Source: Spirodela intermedia
Taxonomy: Eukaryota; Streptophyta; Magnoliopsida; Alismatales; Araceae
Direction of reading: 5' to 3'
NCBI GenBank assembly: GCA_902729315.2
Contig: LR746280.1
Coordinates: forward strand, 1,163,501 to 1,227,500
DNA length: 64,000 nt
Below are positions 60,901-64,000 of the stretch, piece by piece (within the stretch, counting starts at the first letter, position 1; every line of letters starts with the position of its first letter). Made by a program: the position numbers and the translations under genes. A model generated the notes under the pieces. That model searched no databases. It saw nothing but the letters and a program-made list of their open reading frames with translations, and had not been told where the DNA came from.

Positions 60901-61431
60901 CTGCTTCTTCTTGTTAGAACCACACCCTATACCGTACTTTTTTGTTAAGAGTATCTGGTTGGTATGCAGACCTCCTGTTCTTCCATTAAACCCATCGCCT
61001 GCTTGAGTTTTATCGTTGACTTTCCAATTTAAGACGACAAAGTGGGTTCCCTCTGAAGCCCATTTGACTTTCTTTCTCAGCATGCTGATTGCTAAAGACC
61101 GTGTCTTTTGATCTCTCAACAAGCTAACTGTGTGTAATCAAATTTTCTTAGCTCGTTCGTGAGACAGCAGTTCAGTGCCTCATGGCCATGTCGGAGCTTC
61201 CGCATGCCCGGATTTACCCCTTGAGACCGCAGGTACTTGTTCGTCTTCTTCTTCTGAACTCTCTGATTTATCAGGGGTTTGACTTGCTTTCTAATCCGCT
61301 CTGAGCCCTGCAACGAAAATTTCTAATCCGGATGCTTCCAGGTGCTGCGAGCCGTCTCGAGGGCTCTCGATGACATAAAAAGGCCGGTCCGCCTGGAAGC
61401 TGCCAGATGCCGTCAAGCATGGTCTGAATAA
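45967..61431 (+). CDS. MMS19: MMS19 (MET18), cytosolic Fe-S cluster targeting factor
   Basis: Nineteen exons join in phase with no stop: 45967-46038, 46283-46345, 46498-46552, 47150-47247, 47458-47616, 47708-47767, 49697-49885, 51121-51174, 53821-53907, 54018-54741, 56552-56928, 57038-57111, 57362-57467, 57669-58537, 60228-60303, 60419-60530, 60801-60877, 61152-61232 and 61342-61431. The 1,140-residue product is the normal plant length. It has the N-terminal MMS19 domain (RGILLLAEVLAQLHSKPL, ADWQALHGALVGCLVLLRRK, LSCYFPVHFTH) and a C-terminal HEAT-like region (ILYRAFGHIVSDTPLAAV; last exon VLRAVSRALDDIKRPVRLEA). MMS19 works with CIA partners to load Fe-S clusters onto DNA polymerases, helicases and DNA demethylases. 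Several introns exceed 1 kb, and intron 8 contains a LINE relic. The gene looks intact. Confidence 0.96.
51417..51443 (+). repeat. G-tract with quadruplex potential in MMS19 intron 8
   Basis: A nearly uninterrupted G run broken by two single A bases, on the sense strand. It satisfies the four-runs-of-G pattern. Confidence 0.7.
51860..52379 (-). mobile_element. LINE-type retrotransposon remnant (zf-RVT end) in MMS19 intron 8
   Basis: Minus-strand frames at 52,158-52,379 and 51,859-52,089 read like the zinc-binding module after plant LINE reverse transcriptase: LLPNSRIEKTN, then VDDLFIDCGIFNTTWNTL (the usual DHLFLHCPFxxxIW motif, decayed), and after a gap a W..FGKRDKIMFEENFTELW block. The frames are broken and RT is absent. 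It is inserted antisense to MMS19. Confidence 0.55.
59869..59885 (+). other. Interstitial telomere-like repeat in MMS19 intron 14
   Basis: GGTTTAGGGTTTAGGG is just over two plant telomere units (TTTAGGG). It is too short to mark a fusion and is probably chance or a telo-box-like motif. Confidence 0.6.
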
Positions 61432-61779
61432 CTCTTCCTTAGTTGTCAACGGCCGTTGACCCAGTGGAAGAACACTCATGATCGCTGCCCTCCTGCTTTG
61501 ACTTGTCCACAGGGCGTCCATCGCTTCGAGGAGTCTCCATTGCTGATAATAATGGAGGTGCCGGCTCGCTTCGCCAGCCAAGGTTTGGTCGATTCACGCA
61601 TTCATGCCTGTGAGCCTGTAAATAGATTGTTGGTATTCGCAAGCGTCACGTTGACCGTGAGGGAATGGTCAGGATTTAGTATGCTTTCATTTCATCGTCG
61701 TCGTGTGTACGTTTCTAGTACTCTTTTCGAACCTTGAGTTGACCATGCGAGTGTTCTGGACTTTGACTTGATATCATTG

Positions 61780-61855
<76 letters not shown>

Positions 61856-62365
61856 AATGAAGATCTGATCTCAGGTCAGGCCAATTTCTGTACCTTTTCT
61901 GTCATTGACGCAGTTGGGTTATACGACGAATGCGGACGTAAATACACAGAGAAGAGCGGCGCATAAAGTCAACGCACGGAGCATGAACCACACAGACAGG
62001 TCTTTTGCAGTTTCAGTGCCGGTTTCTGCAGTCTTCCCAGAGAGGGAGAGAGAGAGAGAGAGAGTTCAGCTGTCAAGCTTCCAAGATAGTGAAAGCAGAA
62101 ACAAAACCCTTCTTAACCAATCACGGCAGCGTCAGCAGATAGAAGAGGAAGAGGGTGGGGGATTAACTATAAATAGGGCATCTCGATTAATCATCGCATC
62201 TAATAGAGTAGTCCCCGATGAAGTCAATTCAAAAACCTCACGAGAAAAAGTCAATAACAAGGAGGGGGGGAAGCCCACCACCCCCCTGGCACCTGACCTA
62301 CAAAGGCAAAAATTTAAACACCAGAAACGTCGCGCACTATCCGCATCCGGCTTCTGCCAGGGCTC
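61432..62365. other. Intergenic region between convergent MMS19 and eS24 genes
   Basis: It contains the MMS19 3' UTR, a long (CT)n tract at 61,782-61,855 and a GA run at 62,043-62,063. The last 200 bp are probably the eS24 3' UTR on the minus strand. No further gene is seen. Confidence 0.5.
61782..61855. repeat. (CT)n microsatellite
   Basis: About 37 CT units with three interruptions (TCTA), 350 bp downstream of the MMS19 stop. Confidence 0.97.
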
Positions 62366-64000
62366 TCACTTCTTCTTCCCTCCCTTGGCGGCATCGCCGG
62401 CCTTGGTCTGAGCAAAAAAAGCCACCACCGCCATCACATTCAGGTACTACGGCGTGGTAGAAAAGATCAAATCTTTCGAATGGTAAGCAGGACGGGGGGC
62501 TTACCTTCTTGACACCCCGGATCTTCTTGGCCCTGTTCTTCCTTTCCTTCATCTGCTTCCTCGATTTCTCCACCTTTGTGGCGAGCCCGTTCTGTCAAAC
62601 GCAGAGAGAATTAGAGACGATTCTATACAGTGATGCAAAGATATGCTAGGAAATCGCCTGACAGTGCACCATGGTAGATAAAGAGTGGAAGCGGAACGCC
62701 CAAAATCGTGCACCCAATTGGCATTCCAAATCGGAATCCACGAGTTTTTCACTGAAGGCACAGAGAAAAAAACTTGCTCCTCGGCATCCTCCCAATCTCT
62801 GATCAGATCAAATGCAACTAGGGAACAAGAATCCACCGGATATGACTGACGTGAGTCACTCAGTCTTGCCAATTAAAGAGGTGAATCAACCACATTCGAT
62901 TTCGTCAAAGACCCTAACCCTGAGTTTTAAGTCTCCACAGTTGGTCAACGTTTGCCAGGTCTCTCGCCGTCAGCAACGTCCACATACCCTTTCTAGACTC
63001 GCTACAACTTCTCACAGAAACAATTCTAGCTTTCTTGGAGGGAGCAACCAGAAAGAATCCTCCGCTTCTCAAAACATGTCGTCTCTAATAAGATACCTGT
63101 GAAGTTACTGGTGGGCAGTTTCGAGGGTAATAAAAAAGAATAAATCCAGCTTTCTTCCACATAAGTAACATTATGTGCCACTATAGTTTCAGCAAGAACT
63201 TGTAATGAATTGAGAGAAACAGGTACCCAAATATAATAGGAACAGGAGTTCTAACTAGGCTACCCTACTCTACGACAATAGATTAGCAAAGCTACATCAA
63301 AGGTCACTATAAAACTGATGCAAAGTTATTTTGCAAATATTCCGGAGTAAATAAGCAAGAAGCAAACAAAGAGCATGTGGCGAACAGCAACGAATTCACT
63401 GTTTGCAATGGAAGCCAACAACAAAATATCACTTCAGAAACCGATGAAAACAGGATTTACTAAGAATTCAAACAAGGTACTCTATAAGACAAAAGGGCAC
63501 GCGTATAATTCAGAATATAAAGTACTTCAAAACCGATGAACAATACCTTACAACATCAGGAGTATTTCGGAACTCATACAGAAAACAAGAAAAACGGAAA
63601 TATAAGATTCATTTCGATGCGAAATAACTGAGAAATGGAGATAAGTGCATTGGGAAGATGAACTTGTCGTACCCTGATTAGCCTGTACTTCGGCTCGTAT
63701 TTCTTCGCATTTTCAACGGAATCGTATATCAGGCCAAATCCAGTAGACTTTCCGCCGCCAAAATGCGTGCGGAACTTGAACACGAAGATCGCATTCTGGT
63801 CCTTGACATCGTACATCCTGGCGAGCTTCTCCTTCAGCTCCACCTGCACCAAACCGTGAGGGAAAAATAAAATGAAGAAGATAGCAGGAACACAAATCAA
63901 CAATAGGAAATCGCCGCGTCACTGAAGCAGAGATGAGCCCCCCGGACTGAACTACGCACCTTCGAAACATTGGCCCTTCCCGGATGTAGGACGTCAATAA
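62366..64000 (-). CDS. RPS24: 40S ribosomal protein eS24 (RPS24), 5' end missing
   Basis: Four exons are visible: 64000(partial)-63960, 63843-63673, 62591-62505 and 62407-62366. They join in phase and encode [13 protein letters not shown], then [83 protein letters not shown] and [13 protein letters not shown]-stop. This matches eS24, a small-subunit ribosomal protein, nearly perfectly from about residue 25 to the end. The exons upstream of VIDVLHP, including the start codon, lie beyond the window. The lysine-rich tail is usual for plants. Introns of 117, 1,081 and 97 bp are present. Confidence 0.97.

Noticed and set aside
62812-63102. 96-codon plus-strand frame within the eS24 intron
   Set aside because: It lies inside a eS24 intron, antisense, with no similarity and no promoter signals.

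Overview
This 64 kb window is nuclear DNA of a flowering plant. The evidence is spliced genes with GT-AG introns, plant-only families (malectin-LRR receptor kinase, IQD calmodulin-binding protein, early nodulin-93), plant LTR retrotransposons, and a decayed piece of chloroplast DNA. Very GC-rich coding exons (IQD, late Derlin exons) beside AT-rich repeats suggest a monocot or another lineage with bimodal gene GC. The species cannot be told from the sequence.

Layout: 1-21,000 is mostly retrotransposon debris. It holds a Ty1/copia RNase H remnant; a broken receptor-kinase copy; a large decayed Ty3/gypsy Athila/Tat-type element (minus strand, about 3,139-16,303) whose right LTR is interrupted by a mosaic plastid insertion (psbA-trnH spacer, trnH, ycf1); and an internally deleted chromovirus-type gypsy element (17,459 to at least 19,735). 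From 21,054 the window is gene-rich. A 13-exon malectin-like LRR receptor kinase (minus, 21,054-26,546) has one apparent frameshift. It is followed by a triplicated 185-bp repeat, an inverted proteasome RPT1 gene fragment and poorly understood intergenic DNA. Then come an early nodulin-93 gene (minus) and a Derlin gene (plus), which share a 407-bp divergent promoter; an IQD gene (minus); a conserved plant gene of unknown function (plus, 41,340-45,405); a complete 19-exon MMS19 gene (plus, 45,967-61,431); and the 3' part of a ribosomal protein eS24 gene (minus, running off the right edge).

Exon boundaries for the seven main genes were derived by hand from GT-AG (once GC-AG) sites, reading frame and similarity to the known families. 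Every join is phase-consistent, apart from the single frameshift in the receptor kinase. The genes do not form one pathway. They are ordinary housekeeping and signalling neighbours: ER quality control (Derlin), Fe-S protein maturation (MMS19), translation (eS24), calmodulin/microtubule signalling (IQD), a mitochondrial nodulin-93 family protein, and a surface receptor kinase. CT/GA microsatellites are unusually common across 25-62 kb, often in promoters, UTRs or next to splice sites. I saw no strong candidate for a wholly new biological system; the best leads are in the findings.
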